Shown here: piece after piece, positions 44,563 to 52,171 of the stretch
Position numbering within the stretch: position 1 is the stretch's first letter
Layout: every line of letters starts with the position of its first letter
Assembly (NCBI RefSeq): GCF_002723835.1
Contig: NZ_BEWG01000113.1
Location: forward strand, 61,640 to 125,639
Length of the DNA: 64,000 bases
DNA from: Mycobacterium sp. shizuoka-1
GTDB taxonomy: Bacteria; Actinomycetota; Actinomycetes; Mycobacteriales; Mycobacteriaceae
Direction: 5' to 3'
Translations under genes and position numbers: made by a program
The notes under the pieces: model-generated
The model's input: only the letters and a program-made list of their open reading frames with translations
The model's database searches: none
What the model was told of the DNA's origin: nothing

Positions 44563-45255
44563 GTGAACGCACCGGCTTCCGCACGGCTCGAGAGCCGCCG
44601 CCGACGGCCTCGTTCCCAGCTGTCCGACGAGGTCGCCGCGCATCTGCGGGAAGCCATCATGACCGGTGTGCTGCGACCGGGAACCTTCATCCGGCTCGAC
44701 GAGACCGCCGCCCGGCTCGGGGTCAGCATCACCCCGGTCCGTGAAGCGCTGCTGACCCTGCGGGGTGAGGGCATGGTGGCGCTCGAGCCGCGCCGGGGCT
44801 ACGTGGTGCAGCCGCTGAGCCGCCAGGACGTCGCCGACATCTACTGGCTGCAGGCCACCATCGCCAAGGAGTTGGTGGCCAGCGCCGCCGACCGGCTGAC
44901 CGACGAGCAGATCGACGAACTCGACGAGGCCAACGACAGGCTGGCCGCGGCGGTCGACGCCGGGGATCCGGCCGAGATCGGCGCCGCCGAGTTCGCCTTC
45001 CACCGGCTGCTCAACCGGGGGGCCGGCCGGATGAAACTGGCCTGGTTCCTGCTGCACGCGGCCCGCTACATGCCGCCGCAGATCTACGTGACCGACGCGT
45101 CGTGGGGCGATTCCGCCATCGGCATCCACCGGCGGCTGATCGCCGCGCTGCGCCAGCGTGACAAGGCCACGCTGGTCGAGTTGTCCGGCGCGGAGTTCAA
45201 CGACGGGGTGCAGCGGCTGATGGAACAGCTGGAGCGCAACGGGATGTGGCGGTAA
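44563..45255 (+). CDS. mce1R: GntR/FCD regulator Mce1R
   Basis: 230 residues from GTG 44563 with CGGAGG four to six bases upstream. Winged helix at about 18-85 (LSDEVAAHLREAIMTGVLRPGTFIRLDETAARLGVSITPVREALLTLRGEGM in order) and FCD effector domain at about 95-225 with metal-type His residues (FHRLLNRG, IHRRLIAALRQRD). FadR-type repressors are released by acyl-CoA or fatty-acid effectors. Mce1R represses the mce1 operon in M. tuberculosis. Divergent from fadD5 across the palindrome at 44490. Confidence 0.93.
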   Translation: MNAPASARLESRRRRPRSQLSDEVAAHLREAIMTGVLRPGTFIRLDETAARLGVSITPVREALLTLRGEGMVALEPRRGYVVQPLSRQDVADIYWLQATIAKELVASAADRLTDEQIDELDEANDRLAAAVDAGDPAEIGAAEFAFHRLLNRGAGRMKLAWFLLHAARYMPPQIYVTDASWGDSAIGIHRRLIAALRQRDKATLVELSGAEFNDGVQRLMEQLERNGMWR

Positions 45256-45263
45256 CCGGCCGA

Positions 45264-45707
45264 CTATGAGCTGGCGGCGAGCTGCTCGGCGCGGGCCTTG
45301 AGATTGTTGGCCAGGTGCTCGAGCACGTCGTTGACCAGCTTCTTGACCATCATGTCCGGCACCGGCAGCGAGACCTCGACGTCGAGGTCCACGGTCAGCA
45401 GGCTCGACGGGCCCATCGACACGACCGAGAACAGCTGATCCTGCTTGGTGAACACCTCGCCCTGCTGCAGCACGGTCTGGATCTGGCCCGCACCGGGGTA
45501 GTAGACGGCCTGGATGAAGGTGCCCGACTGCCCCTGGATCTCCATGTCGAGGCGCAGCTGGCTGGGCCGGCCGTCGTCGTAGCGGGCCAGTACGTACACG
45601 GCCTTGGCCTCGTCATTCCACTGCGGGTAGGCCTCGAAGTCGGCGACGATCCGCAGGATCGAGTCGGCATCGGCGTTGACCTCGACGGTCTTACTGACGA
45701 GTGGCAT
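45264..45707 (-). CDS. SRPBCC (START-like) protein, TB18.5/Rv0164-like
   Basis: 147 residues from ATG 45707. Polyketide-cyclase/START-like fold: MPLVSKTVEVNADADSILRIVADFEAYPQWNDEAKAV split over strand and helix, and C-terminal helix VKKLVNDVLEHLANNLKARAEQL that covers a hydrophobic cavity. It may carry a lipid or act on it. Convergent with mce1R (8-base gap), the same neighbour relation as Rv0164/Rv0165c. Confidence 0.9.
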   Translation of the reverse strand: MPLVSKTVEVNADADSILRIVADFEAYPQWNDEAKAVYVLARYDDGRPSQLRLDMEIQGQSGTFIQAVYYPGAGQIQTVLQQGEVFTKQDQLFSVVSMGPSSLLTVDLDVEVSLPVPDMMVKKLVNDVLEHLANNLKARAEQLAASS

Positions 45708-45743
45708 CGGGCGAGTCTATCGAGCCGGATCGGGCCGGTGCCG

Positions 45744-46394
45744 TCACGCGGGCGTCGTGGTGGCGTCGGCCGCCGGCCCCAGCGGGGTCTGCACCCGCAC
45801 CGTCTCGTCGCGGATCAGCCCGCGCAGCAGTGCCGTACTGAACTCGGCGGCGATCTCCTTGGCGGTGCGGCGACCGTCGGGCCGCAGCCAGCGGTAGGCG
45901 CCCAGCGTCATGCCGATGTAGCCCAGCGCCACCACGTGGGTGTCGCACTCGAAGAACTCGCCGCTGGCGATGCCGCGGCCGATCAGGCCGTGGACGTGTT
46001 CGTAGACCTGGGATTCCTTCTCCCTGACTTCGGCGACCTGCTCCTCGGTGAACCACTCGGTGATGTAGGGCGCCTCCTGGAAGTACACCGCCGCACCCTC
46101 CGGGTTCTCGGCAATGTTGGTCAGCAGCCGGACCGTGTACTGATACAGCGCCTCGCGCGCGGTCCAGGACGGATCGTCGTGAACGGCTTCCAGCGTGTTG
46201 TCCGCGGCTCGCTGGTAGATGTCGAACAGAATCAGCGACTTGCTGGCGTAATAGTGGTAGACCGTGGCCTTGTTCAGGCCGACGACATCGGCGACGTCAT
46301 CCATCCTGGTGCCGTGATAGCCGCGCGCGGCGAAGAGCTTGGTGGCGACGGCCAGCAGTTCTTCGCGCCGGGTCATCCCGTTCTCGGATGCCAT
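45744..46394 (-). CDS. TetR-family regulator (Rv0158-like)
   Basis: 216 residues from ATG 46394, preceded by GAGGAC at a good distance; in-frame ATGs at 46415 and 46439 exist. Helix-turn-helix at about 10-55 (LLAVATKLFAARGYHGTRMDDVADVVGLNKATVYHYYASK, here named by its ends). The ligand domain has YQYTVRLLTNIAENPEGA and a C-terminal acidic tail. A CAACTAGTTG palindrome lies 42 bases upstream, in the divergent interval with a 36-residue ORF and LtrA-like gene. Confidence 0.88.
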   Translation of the reverse strand: MASENGMTRREELLAVATKLFAARGYHGTRMDDVADVVGLNKATVYHYYASKSLILFDIYQRAADNTLEAVHDDPSWTAREALYQYTVRLLTNIAENPEGAAVYFQEAPYITEWFTEEQVAEVREKESQVYEHVHGLIGRGIASGEFFECDTHVVALGYIGMTLGAYRWLRPDGRRTAKEIAAEFSTALLRGLIRDETVRVQTPLGPAADATTTPA

Positions 46395-46436
46395 GATGTC
46401 CTCGCTTGTGTTCATCCGACGAAGTCGGCTCTCTAT

Positions 46437-46446
46437 CAACTAGTTG
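46437..46446. promoter_or_regulatory. Putative TetR operator
   Basis: CAACTAGTTG, a perfect 10-bp palindrome, flanked by TAT on the left and GATA on the right in an AT-richer patch. It lies 42 bases upstream of the TetR gene and 81 bases before the small ORF, and could control both directions. Confidence 0.6.
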
Positions 46447-46527
46447 GATAGTTTAATGACCGGTATCGGGCGGGCAGCCTGCGGACTAGACTCCGGTTCA
46501 TTGCGGTGGCGCTGGGAGGTGCGAGGG

Positions 46528-46638
46528 ATGGATCCGAACCCGGATTACGACGCGAGCGACGAGGTCGAGTACTTCTTCAGCTGGCTGCCGTGGGCGCTAC
46601 GTGGCGTCTACCCGCCGCCGGCCTACCCGCCCGTCTAA
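46528..46638 (+). CDS. Small ORF, 36 residues, acidic start and Trp/Pro-rich end
   Basis: Begins MDPNPDYDASDEVEYFF and ends YPPPAYPPV. ATG 46528 is preceded by GGGAGGT at seven bases, a strong ribosome site. The residues are far from random: acidic first third, aromatic middle (FFSWLPW), Pro/Tyr end. It is divergent from the TetR gene across the palindrome at 46437 and 18 bases ahead of the LtrA-like gene, so it may be the regulator's target. M. tuberculosis has a tiny conserved ORF (Rv0157A) next to its TetR gene Rv0158; identity cannot be checked here. Confidence 0.6.
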   Translation: MDPNPDYDASDEVEYFFSWLPWALRGVYPPPAYPPV

Positions 46639-46656
46639 GCCGGCCAGACAGCACCT

Positions 46657-47805
46657 TTGCCGGCCGGCCTGCGGGCGATGCTCGCCCGCGACCCCGATGA
46701 ACCGCACCGCGCGGCCAGCTCTCTCGAGCTTCTGTTCGACCTCGTGTTCGTGGTCGCCGTCTCCCAGGCTTCTGGCTCCTTGCACCATCTCTGGGAGGAG
46801 CAGCATTTCGCCACTGGGCTGGCGTCCTACGCGATGGTGTTCTTCGCGATTTTCAACGCCTGGATCAACTTCACCTGGTTCGCCAGCGCCTATGACACCG
46901 ACGACTGGCTTTATCGGCTGACCGCATTCGTCCAGATGGCCGGTGCGCTGGTGATCGCCGCGGGCGCGCAGAGCGCGATGCTGGACAACGACTTCGGGGC
47001 GATCGTCGCCGGTTACGTGATCATGCGGGTCGCCACCGCCGCGCAGTGGATCCGCGCGGCGATCAGCGACCGTGCCTCCCGGGGCACCTGCGTGCGCTAT
47101 GCGGTCGGCATCGTCGTCGTCCAGGTGTTGTGGGTGTCGTGGTACCTGCTCGACGGCCCGGTCTGGTGGTTTCCGGTGCTGGCGGTGGTGGACCTGTCGG
47201 TGTCACCGATCGCCGAACGGCACCAGCCCACCGCCTTCCATCACCATCACATCGCCGAGCGATACGGCTTGTTCACTCTCATCGTCCTGGGCGAATCGAT
47301 TCTGGCCGCAGCCAATTCGATCATCGGCGGGTTGTCCAACGACGATGCCCGTGTCGGTCTGATCGCCGTCGCCGCGTGCTCACTGGCGATCGTCGCCTCG
47401 ATGTGGTGGATCTATTTCGACCGCCCGCAACACCATCAGACCGCCACCGTGCGGCGCTCGTTCTTCTGGGGTTACCTGCACTACTTCATCTTTGCCTCGG
47501 CCGCGGCGTTCTCAGCCGGGGTGGAGGTCGTGGTGGCCGAGCACCTCGGTGAGAGTCATCTGCCCCACACGGTGGCGGGCCTGGCGCTGACCATCCCGCT
47601 GGCCGTGTTCCTGCTGACGACATGGTTGGTGCTCGACGCCGGGCGCCGCGACGCCATCCAGACCGCCGGTGTGCTGGTGCTGACCGCTGCGATGGTGGCC
47701 GCGGCGCTGCTGCCCGTGCCGACCGTCGGCGCAGCGGTGATCATGGTCGCGGCGGCGGCGCTGGTCAGTTGGCGGCATGCGGCGGCTAAGCTGTCGCACC
47801 TGTGA
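46657..47805 (+). CDS. LtrA-like (low temperature requirement A) membrane protein
   Basis: 382 residues if started at TTG 46657; ATG 46678 is a possible alternative, with no strong ribosome site for either. The family start RDPDEPHRAASSLELLFDLVFVVAVSQ (in two parts) is followed by about ten to twelve membrane helices and the internal motif ERYGLFTLIVLGESILA. Function of LtrA proteins is not established. The stop overlaps the thioesterase start (GTGA), and the 36-residue ORF lies just upstream. Confidence 0.85.
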   Translation: MPAGLRAMLARDPDEPHRAASSLELLFDLVFVVAVSQASGSLHHLWEEQHFATGLASYAMVFFAIFNAWINFTWFASAYDTDDWLYRLTAFVQMAGALVIAAGAQSAMLDNDFGAIVAGYVIMRVATAAQWIRAAISDRASRGTCVRYAVGIVVVQVLWVSWYLLDGPVWWFPVLAVVDLSVSPIAERHQPTAFHHHHIAERYGLFTLIVLGESILAAANSIIGGLSNDDARVGLIAVAACSLAIVASMWWIYFDRPQHHQTATVRRSFFWGYLHYFIFASAAAFSAGVEVVVAEHLGESHLPHTVAGLALTIPLAVFLLTTWLVLDAGRRDAIQTAGVLVLTAAMVAAALLPVPTVGAAVIMVAAAALVSWRHAAAKLSHL

Positions 47806-48275
47806 CTGACTGGACCACCATTGCGGCACGCCCGCACGAGATGCGGCTTCGCCTGGATTCCTACCCGGTCGTCGGCACCGCGCAGGCCCGCTACGGCGAC
47901 ATGGACGCCAACGCCCACCTGAACAACCTGGCGCTGGAGTCGATGCACGAGAACGCGCGGGCGACCATGAACCAGAGCCTGTTTCCCGACATCTACGACG
48001 TGACCGCCCGCCGGCTGCGGCTGGTCACCTCGCAGAACGCCGTGCATTTCCTGGCCGAGGCGCATTGGCCCGCGACCATCGCGACCGGCGCCGGGGTCGG
48101 GCGGATCGGGCGCACCTCGTTCATCGCGTCCACCGGACTGTTCGTCGACGACCGCTGTATCGGGGTGTGCGACACCGTGCTGGTCCTGCTCGGCGATGAT
48201 GGCCCGGTGCCGATTCCCGAGGACCGGCTCGCCGCCCTGGAGAGCGTTCGACTGGGTACGCCGAGATCGACGTAA
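47802..48275 (+). CDS. Hotdog-fold acyl-CoA thioesterase-like protein
   Basis: 157 residues from GTG 47802. The 4HBT hotdog motif is RYGDMDANAHLNNLALESM, with Asp and His/Asn at the catalytic place, and the sheet continues in HFLAEAHWPATIATGAGVGRIGRTSF. It hydrolyses acyl-CoA or a related thioester in the cytoplasm. Translationally coupled to the LtrA-like gene. The following 55 bases to the convergent kinase gene hold a weak CCAAA/TTTGG repeat. Confidence 0.85.
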   Translation: MTDWTTIAARPHEMRLRLDSYPVVGTAQARYGDMDANAHLNNLALESMHENARATMNQSLFPDIYDVTARRLRLVTSQNAVHFLAEAHWPATIATGAGVGRIGRTSFIASTGLFVDDRCIGVCDTVLVLLGDDGPVPIPEDRLAALESVRLGTPRST

Positions 48276-48330
48276 TGTCGCGCTCCACTCGCACTTTCGC
48301 GGCCAAAAGCCGGTTTGGGCGTTAGAGCGC

Positions 48331-49536
48331 TCATTCTGCGTGGACATCACCATTGGGCACGGTGACGACCGCCGTCGTTCCCCCGCCCACGGTGTCGACC
48401 AGCCGCACCGAGCCGCCCATCGCCTCGACCCCGACCAGCAGCGACGACAGCCCGATATGCCCTTCGGCCACCTTGCGATCCAGCACCGCCGGATCGAACC
48501 CCACCCCGTTGTCGACCACGCGCAGCACCAGCGATCCGGCCGGCTGATCGAGTTCGACGCGCAGCCGGGTGGCCCGAGAGTGCTTGTGGGCGTTGGCCAA
48601 CAGCTCACGCGCCGCGCGATAGAGCAGGGCCTGCGAAGCCGGCTTGCCGACCTCCTCGACCACACAGTCGATCGGCACCCCCCACCGGCGTTCGTATTGG
48701 CCGGCCAGCTCATGCAGCGCGGCGCCGAGGCCGACCTGGGCCAGCACCTGCGGATGCAGGGTCGAGACGGCGCTGCGCAGCTCCTTGATGGCGTCCTGCA
48801 GCGCCGCGTCCACCCGCTCGAAGCCGTCGCTCGAGGGCTGCTCGCGCAGATCCTCCAGATCCAGCCGGGCAGCCAGCAGGTTCTGCAGCGGTCCGTCGTG
48901 CAGCTGCTCGGACAGCTGCCGGTTGCTGCGCTCGTCGGCCTGCATCGACTCCGAGACCAGCCGCCGGCGCACCTCGAGCAGGGCCCGCACCCGGGCCCGG
49001 CGCCGGGCCAGCACCAGACACAGCGCCGTCGTGGCCAGCGCCAGCCACGCCAGGCAGCCGACCTGGACGTAGACGATATTGGGCAGGCCCATCGTGTCGT
49101 CGCGCTTGGAGTAGAAGATCCACGCGCCCAGGTAGCCGACCGCGGTGCTCACACCGATCAGCGCGGTGATCTCCGGCCGGTCCAGAAACGAGACGGTGAT
49201 CGGGATCAGGAAGAAGATCGGCAGCAGCCAGGTCGTCGCCCCGCCGGACGCCACGCACATGGCCAGCACCGCCACCACGTCGATGGCCGTCGAGGCCCAG
49301 CCGAACCACCACCGCAGCGGACTGCGCAGCACCACCACCAGCCAGACCGCGGCGGTGACGGTGTAGACGATCAGCACCGACCAGTACACGGCGGGCAGCC
49401 AGTGGTCGACGCCTTCGATCCACACCAGCAGCGCGATCAGGACGATCAGCGGCAGACGCAGAACGGCCGCGACCCGGACCGGCTCGGTGCCCAGGAAGTC
49501 GGCCGCGCGGGTCAGCGGGGCCGGCAGGTTACTCAA
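48331..49536 (-). CDS. NarL/DegS-type sensor histidine kinase
   Basis: 401 residues from TTG 49536, which overlaps the response-regulator stop by eight bases. About six helices lie in residues 20-180 (VAAVLRLPLIVLIALLVWI; WLLPIFFLIPITVSFL). A coiled linker, phosphoacceptor LSEQLHDGPLQNLLAARLDL and HATPase (LLYRAARELLANAHKHS; GHIGLSSLLVGVEAMGG) follow. It has no separate sensor domain. With the regulator it probably controls the divergent small exported proteins, an inference from layout. Confidence 0.88.
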   Translation of the reverse strand: MSNLPAPLTRAADFLGTEPVRVAAVLRLPLIVLIALLVWIEGVDHWLPAVYWSVLIVYTVTAAVWLVVVLRSPLRWWFGWASTAIDVVAVLAMCVASGGATTWLLPIFFLIPITVSFLDRPEITALIGVSTAVGYLGAWIFYSKRDDTMGLPNIVYVQVGCLAWLALATTALCLVLARRRARVRALLEVRRRLVSESMQADERSNRQLSEQLHDGPLQNLLAARLDLEDLREQPSSDGFERVDAALQDAIKELRSAVSTLHPQVLAQVGLGAALHELAGQYERRWGVPIDCVVEEVGKPASQALLYRAARELLANAHKHSRATRLRVELDQPAGSLVLRVVDNGVGFDPAVLDRKVAEGHIGLSSLLVGVEAMGGSVRLVDTVGGGTTAVVTVPNGDVHAE

Positions 49537-50173
49537 GCAGACCCCGACGCATCGCCTCGGCGACCGCCGCGGCCCGATCCCCGACGCCCAGTTTCTCGTA
49601 CAGCCGCTGAACATGGGTCTTCACCGTCGACGGCGCCAAGAACAGCGCCTCGGCGATCGAGGGGATGGTGCGCCCGAGCGCGATCATCTTGAGCACTTCG
49701 CGTTCCCGCGAACTCAGCGTCGGCCCGGAAGGCTCTGCGCGGCGGCGGATTTCGACGGCCAGCCCGGACGCCAACCGGGGTGCCAGGACGTCGCGACCCT
49801 TGGCACAGTCCAGGACCGCGGCGACGATCTCGGAGCGGGTGGAGTCCTTGGGCAGATAACCGGCCGCACCCTGCTGCAGCGCGTGGTAGACGATTTCGGC
49901 GTCGTCGTGCGCGGAGACCAACAGCACCCGGGTCGGCAGCTCGTCGCGGCGCACGGCCGCGGCCACCTCGGCCCCGTCCAGCCCCGGCATCCGGTAGTCC
50001 AGGAGCGCCACGTCGGGGCTGTGCTCCTTGATCATCTCCAGCGCCGCCATGCCGTCCTCGGCCTCGGCGACCACCTCCACCTCGCCGCTGCCGGACAGCG
50101 CCCGTACCAGACCGTCACGGAACAGCGGATGGTCGTCACCGACGACGACGCGAACCTTGCGGTTATCGGGCAT
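49529..50173 (-). CDS. NarL/LuxR-type response regulator
   Basis: 214 residues from ATG 50173. Receiver (1-120) with VVGDDHPLFRDGL, phosphoacceptor Asp in VALLDYRMPG and Lys in GYLPKDSTRSE. LuxR HTH at about 150-210 (LSSREREVLKMIALGRTIPSIAEALF, STVKTHVQRLYEKL). First gene of the pair. Two GTCC/GGAC repeats in the divergent promoter are candidate sites. Confidence 0.92.
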   Translation of the reverse strand: MPDNRKVRVVVGDDHPLFRDGLVRALSGSGEVEVVAEAEDGMAALEMIKEHSPDVALLDYRMPGLDGAEVAAAVRRDELPTRVLLVSAHDDAEIVYHALQQGAAGYLPKDSTRSEIVAAVLDCAKGRDVLAPRLASGLAVEIRRRAEPSGPTLSSREREVLKMIALGRTIPSIAEALFLAPSTVKTHVQRLYEKLGVGDRAAAVAEAMRRGLLE

Positions 50174-50193
50174 GCCAGGAGCTTTCCACAGGG

Positions 50194-50251
50194 GTCCACC
50201 AATCGGGGGACAAACACTTCATCCCTGCCAGGGTCCCATCGGCGGACAGAC
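50194..50251. promoter_or_regulatory. Two GTCC...GGAC repeats in divergent promoter
   Basis: GTCC-N10-GGAC at 50194-50211 and GTCC-N7-GGAC at 50233-50247. The two blocks also resemble each other as direct repeats through ATCGG and the following ACA(A/G)AC. They sit between the response-regulator gene and the first small exported protein. Confidence 0.5.
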
Positions 50252-50323
50252 GGGGCACGGCGAGCGGGCAATAGTCGATGCATGGCCGACAGCGATCGGC
50301 CCCGACAGACAAGGGAGACGGAC

Positions 50324-50503
50324 ATGGACCGCACATTCACTCGCCGCTTCACCACCGCTCTGGCGGGACCGACGCTCGCGGTGGGCGTTTTGGCCGGCGC
50401 CCTGGTCGTCGACACCCCCGACGCCGCCGACACCATGGGCCTGAGCACCACGGCTGCCGGCGCCCCCGGTGCCCCGGCCCACCTGGTCACCATCAGCCTC
50501 TAG
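50324..50503 (+). CDS. Small exported protein (59 residues)
   Basis: ATG 50324 follows AGGGAGACG. It starts MDRTFTRRFTTALAG, has a hydrophobic segment (LAVGVLAGALVV) and ends in a Gly/Ala/Pro-rich stretch and LVTISL. It looks like a signal peptide or a single membrane anchor with a very short mature part. No family recognised. It is separated by 28 bases from a second small exported ORF and divergent from a two-component system. Confidence 0.6.
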   Translation: MDRTFTRRFTTALAGPTLAVGVLAGALVVDTPDAADTMGLSTTAAGAPGAPAHLVTISL

Positions 50504-50520
50504 ACCCACCTAGACCCACC
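50501..50520 (+). repeat. 10-bp tandem duplication over the stop codon
   Basis: TAGACCCACC occurs twice in direct succession; the first TAG is the stop codon of the small exported protein. Probably a local slippage event. Confidence 0.8.
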
Positions 50521-50531
50521 GGAGAACTCAG

Positions 50532-50735
50532 ATGAACCGCACCACCAAAATTCGACTCGCCGCCTTCGTCGCCGCCCCCGTCGCGGCGTGCGGAATCTTC
50601 ACCGGAGCATTCATCTCCGGCCAGAGCCAGTCGACCAACCTCGCCGACTACGGCGCGAACGTCACCGCGCACATCGGCATGGAAGCCGCCCAGAGCGCGG
50701 GCGTGCGCCACCAGCACAACGGCGGGCAGGAGTAA
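50532..50735 (+). CDS. Small exported protein (67 residues)
   Basis: ATG 50532 with CCGGAGAAC upstream. MNRTTKIRLAAFVAAPVAA and a hydrophobic run form a signal, with a Cys (AACGIF) that does not fully match a lipobox. The mature part is small, with QSTNLADYGANVTAHIGMEAAQ and a His/Gln/Gly-rich end (RHQHNGGQE), which could bind metal. The N-terminus resembles the preceding small protein in layout only. Unknown function. Confidence 0.6.
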   Translation: MNRTTKIRLAAFVAAPVAACGIFTGAFISGQSQSTNLADYGANVTAHIGMEAAQSAGVRHQHNGGQE

Positions 50736-50862
50736 TCCCCGACCGCACCGGCAAAGGCCATTTCCCCCACCGACAGACCGACGAGACCCGCCGAACCCGC
50801 ACGAGTGCAGGCCGGCAGACAGGAGGCGCGCTGACTGGCTAACCCTCTTACTCCACATGCCT

Positions 50863-50899
50863 ACGAGGCCCTCCCTCTGGTCATAAGGGAGGGCCTCGT
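50863..50899. terminator. Strong 14-bp hairpin
   Basis: Perfect 14-bp stem (arms 50863-50876 and 50886-50899; GAGGCCCTCCCT core) with a 9-base loop, 34 bases before the fadE2-like start and about 130 bases after the second small exported gene. It probably ends that transcript, although no T-run follows. The 197-base interval contains nothing else I can support. Confidence 0.65.
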
Positions 50900-50932
50900 C
50901 GTGGATTGGACGGGTGTCATATCGTGGGCGGC

Positions 50933-52171
50933 ATGGACTTCGCCATGTCTGCCAAGGGTGCTGACTACCACAAACGCCTCACCGAATTCATGGTCGAGCA
51001 CGTGTTGCCCGCCGAGAAGTCCTACGACGAGTACCGGGCGGCCGCCGGGCCGAACGACTTCACCGTGCCGCCGGTGGTCGAGGAGCTCAAAGTGCTGGCC
51101 AAAGCGCGGGGACTGTGGAACCTGTTCTTGCCCGCCGAGTCGGGGTTGACCAACCTGGAGTATGCGCCGCTGGCGGAGCTCACCGGCTGGAGCACCGAGA
51201 TCGCACCCGAGGCGATCAACTGTGCGGCCCCCGACACCGGGAACATGGAAACCCTGCACCTGTTCGCCACCGAGGAGCAGCGCAAGCAGTGGCTGGAGCC
51301 GCTGCTGGCCGGGGAGATCCGCAGCGCCTTCTCGATGACCGAGCCCGCGGTGGCCTCCAGCGACGCCCGCAACATCGAAACCTCGATCGTGCGCGACGCC
51401 TCGGGATCCGGGGACTACATCATCAACGGCCGTAAATGGTGGACCTCGGGCGCCAACGATCCGCGTTGCAAGATCCTCATCGTGATGGGCCGCACCAATC
51501 CCGACGCGGCGTCCCATCAGCAGCAGTCGATGATCCTGGTGCCGATCGACACCCCCGGGGTCAACATCCTGCGCTCCACATCGGTGTTCGGCTGGCAGGA
51601 CCAGCACGGCCACGCCGAGGTGATCTACGACAACGTGCGGGTGCCCGCGTCGAACCTGCTCGCCGAGGAGGGTATGGGCTTCGCGATCGCCCAGGCTCGG
51701 CTCGGGCCGGGCCGCATCCACCACTGCATGCGCGCGATCGGGGTGGCCGAGCGGGCGTTGGCGTTGATGGCAGAGCGCGCTCGCACCCGGATCGCCTTCG
51801 GCAAGCCGCTGGCCGAGCAGGGCGTGGTTCAACAGCAGATTGCCTTGTCGCGCAACGAGATCGACCAGGCCCGGCTGCTGTGTGAGAAGGCCGCCTGGAC
51901 GATCGACCAGCACGGCAACAAGGAGGCGCGCAACCTCGTCGCACAGATCAAGGCGGTGGCCCCGCAGATGGCCTGCAACGTGATCGACCGCGCCATCCAG
52001 GTGCACGGCGGCGGTGGTGTCAGCGACGACTTCCCGCTGGCCCGGATGTACGGCTGGCAGCGCGCCATGCGGATCTTCGACGGGCCCGACGAGGTGCACA
52101 TGCGCAGCATCGCCCGGGCCGAGATCGGCGCGGAGCCGAGCGCGCTGGCTGCAGCGGTGACCAGAGGGTGA
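50933..52171 (+). CDS. fadE2: Acyl-CoA dehydrogenase FadE2-like
   Basis: 412 residues from ATG 50933 (an earlier frame to 50906 crosses the hairpin side). Three-domain fold with FAD-contact FSMTEPAVASSDARNIETSI and ARTRIAFGKPLAEQGVVQQQIA, and C-terminal VHGGGGVSDDFPLARMYGWQRAMRIFDGPDEVH where the family's conserved His/Asp-type end lies. The enzyme oxidises acyl-CoA to enoyl-CoA with FAD. The stop overlaps the start of ptpB by four bases. Rv0154c and Rv0153c are paired in the same way. Confidence 0.92.
   Translation: MDFAMSAKGADYHKRLTEFMVEHVLPAEKSYDEYRAAAGPNDFTVPPVVEELKVLAKARGLWNLFLPAESGLTNLEYAPLAELTGWSTEIAPEAINCAAPDTGNMETLHLFATEEQRKQWLEPLLAGEIRSAFSMTEPAVASSDARNIETSIVRDASGSGDYIINGRKWWTSGANDPRCKILIVMGRTNPDAASHQQQSMILVPIDTPGVNILRSTSVFGWQDQHGHAEVIYDNVRVPASNLLAEEGMGFAIAQARLGPGRIHHCMRAIGVAERALALMAERARTRIAFGKPLAEQGVVQQQIALSRNEIDQARLLCEKAAWTIDQHGNKEARNLVAQIKAVAPQMACNVIDRAIQVHGGGGVSDDFPLARMYGWQRAMRIFDGPDEVHMRSIARAEIGAEPSALAAAVTRG

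Noticed and set aside
48303-48318. CCAAA/TTTGG inverted repeat as terminator between thioesterase and kinase genes
   Set aside because: Only a 5-bp stem with weak pairing; not enough to call.
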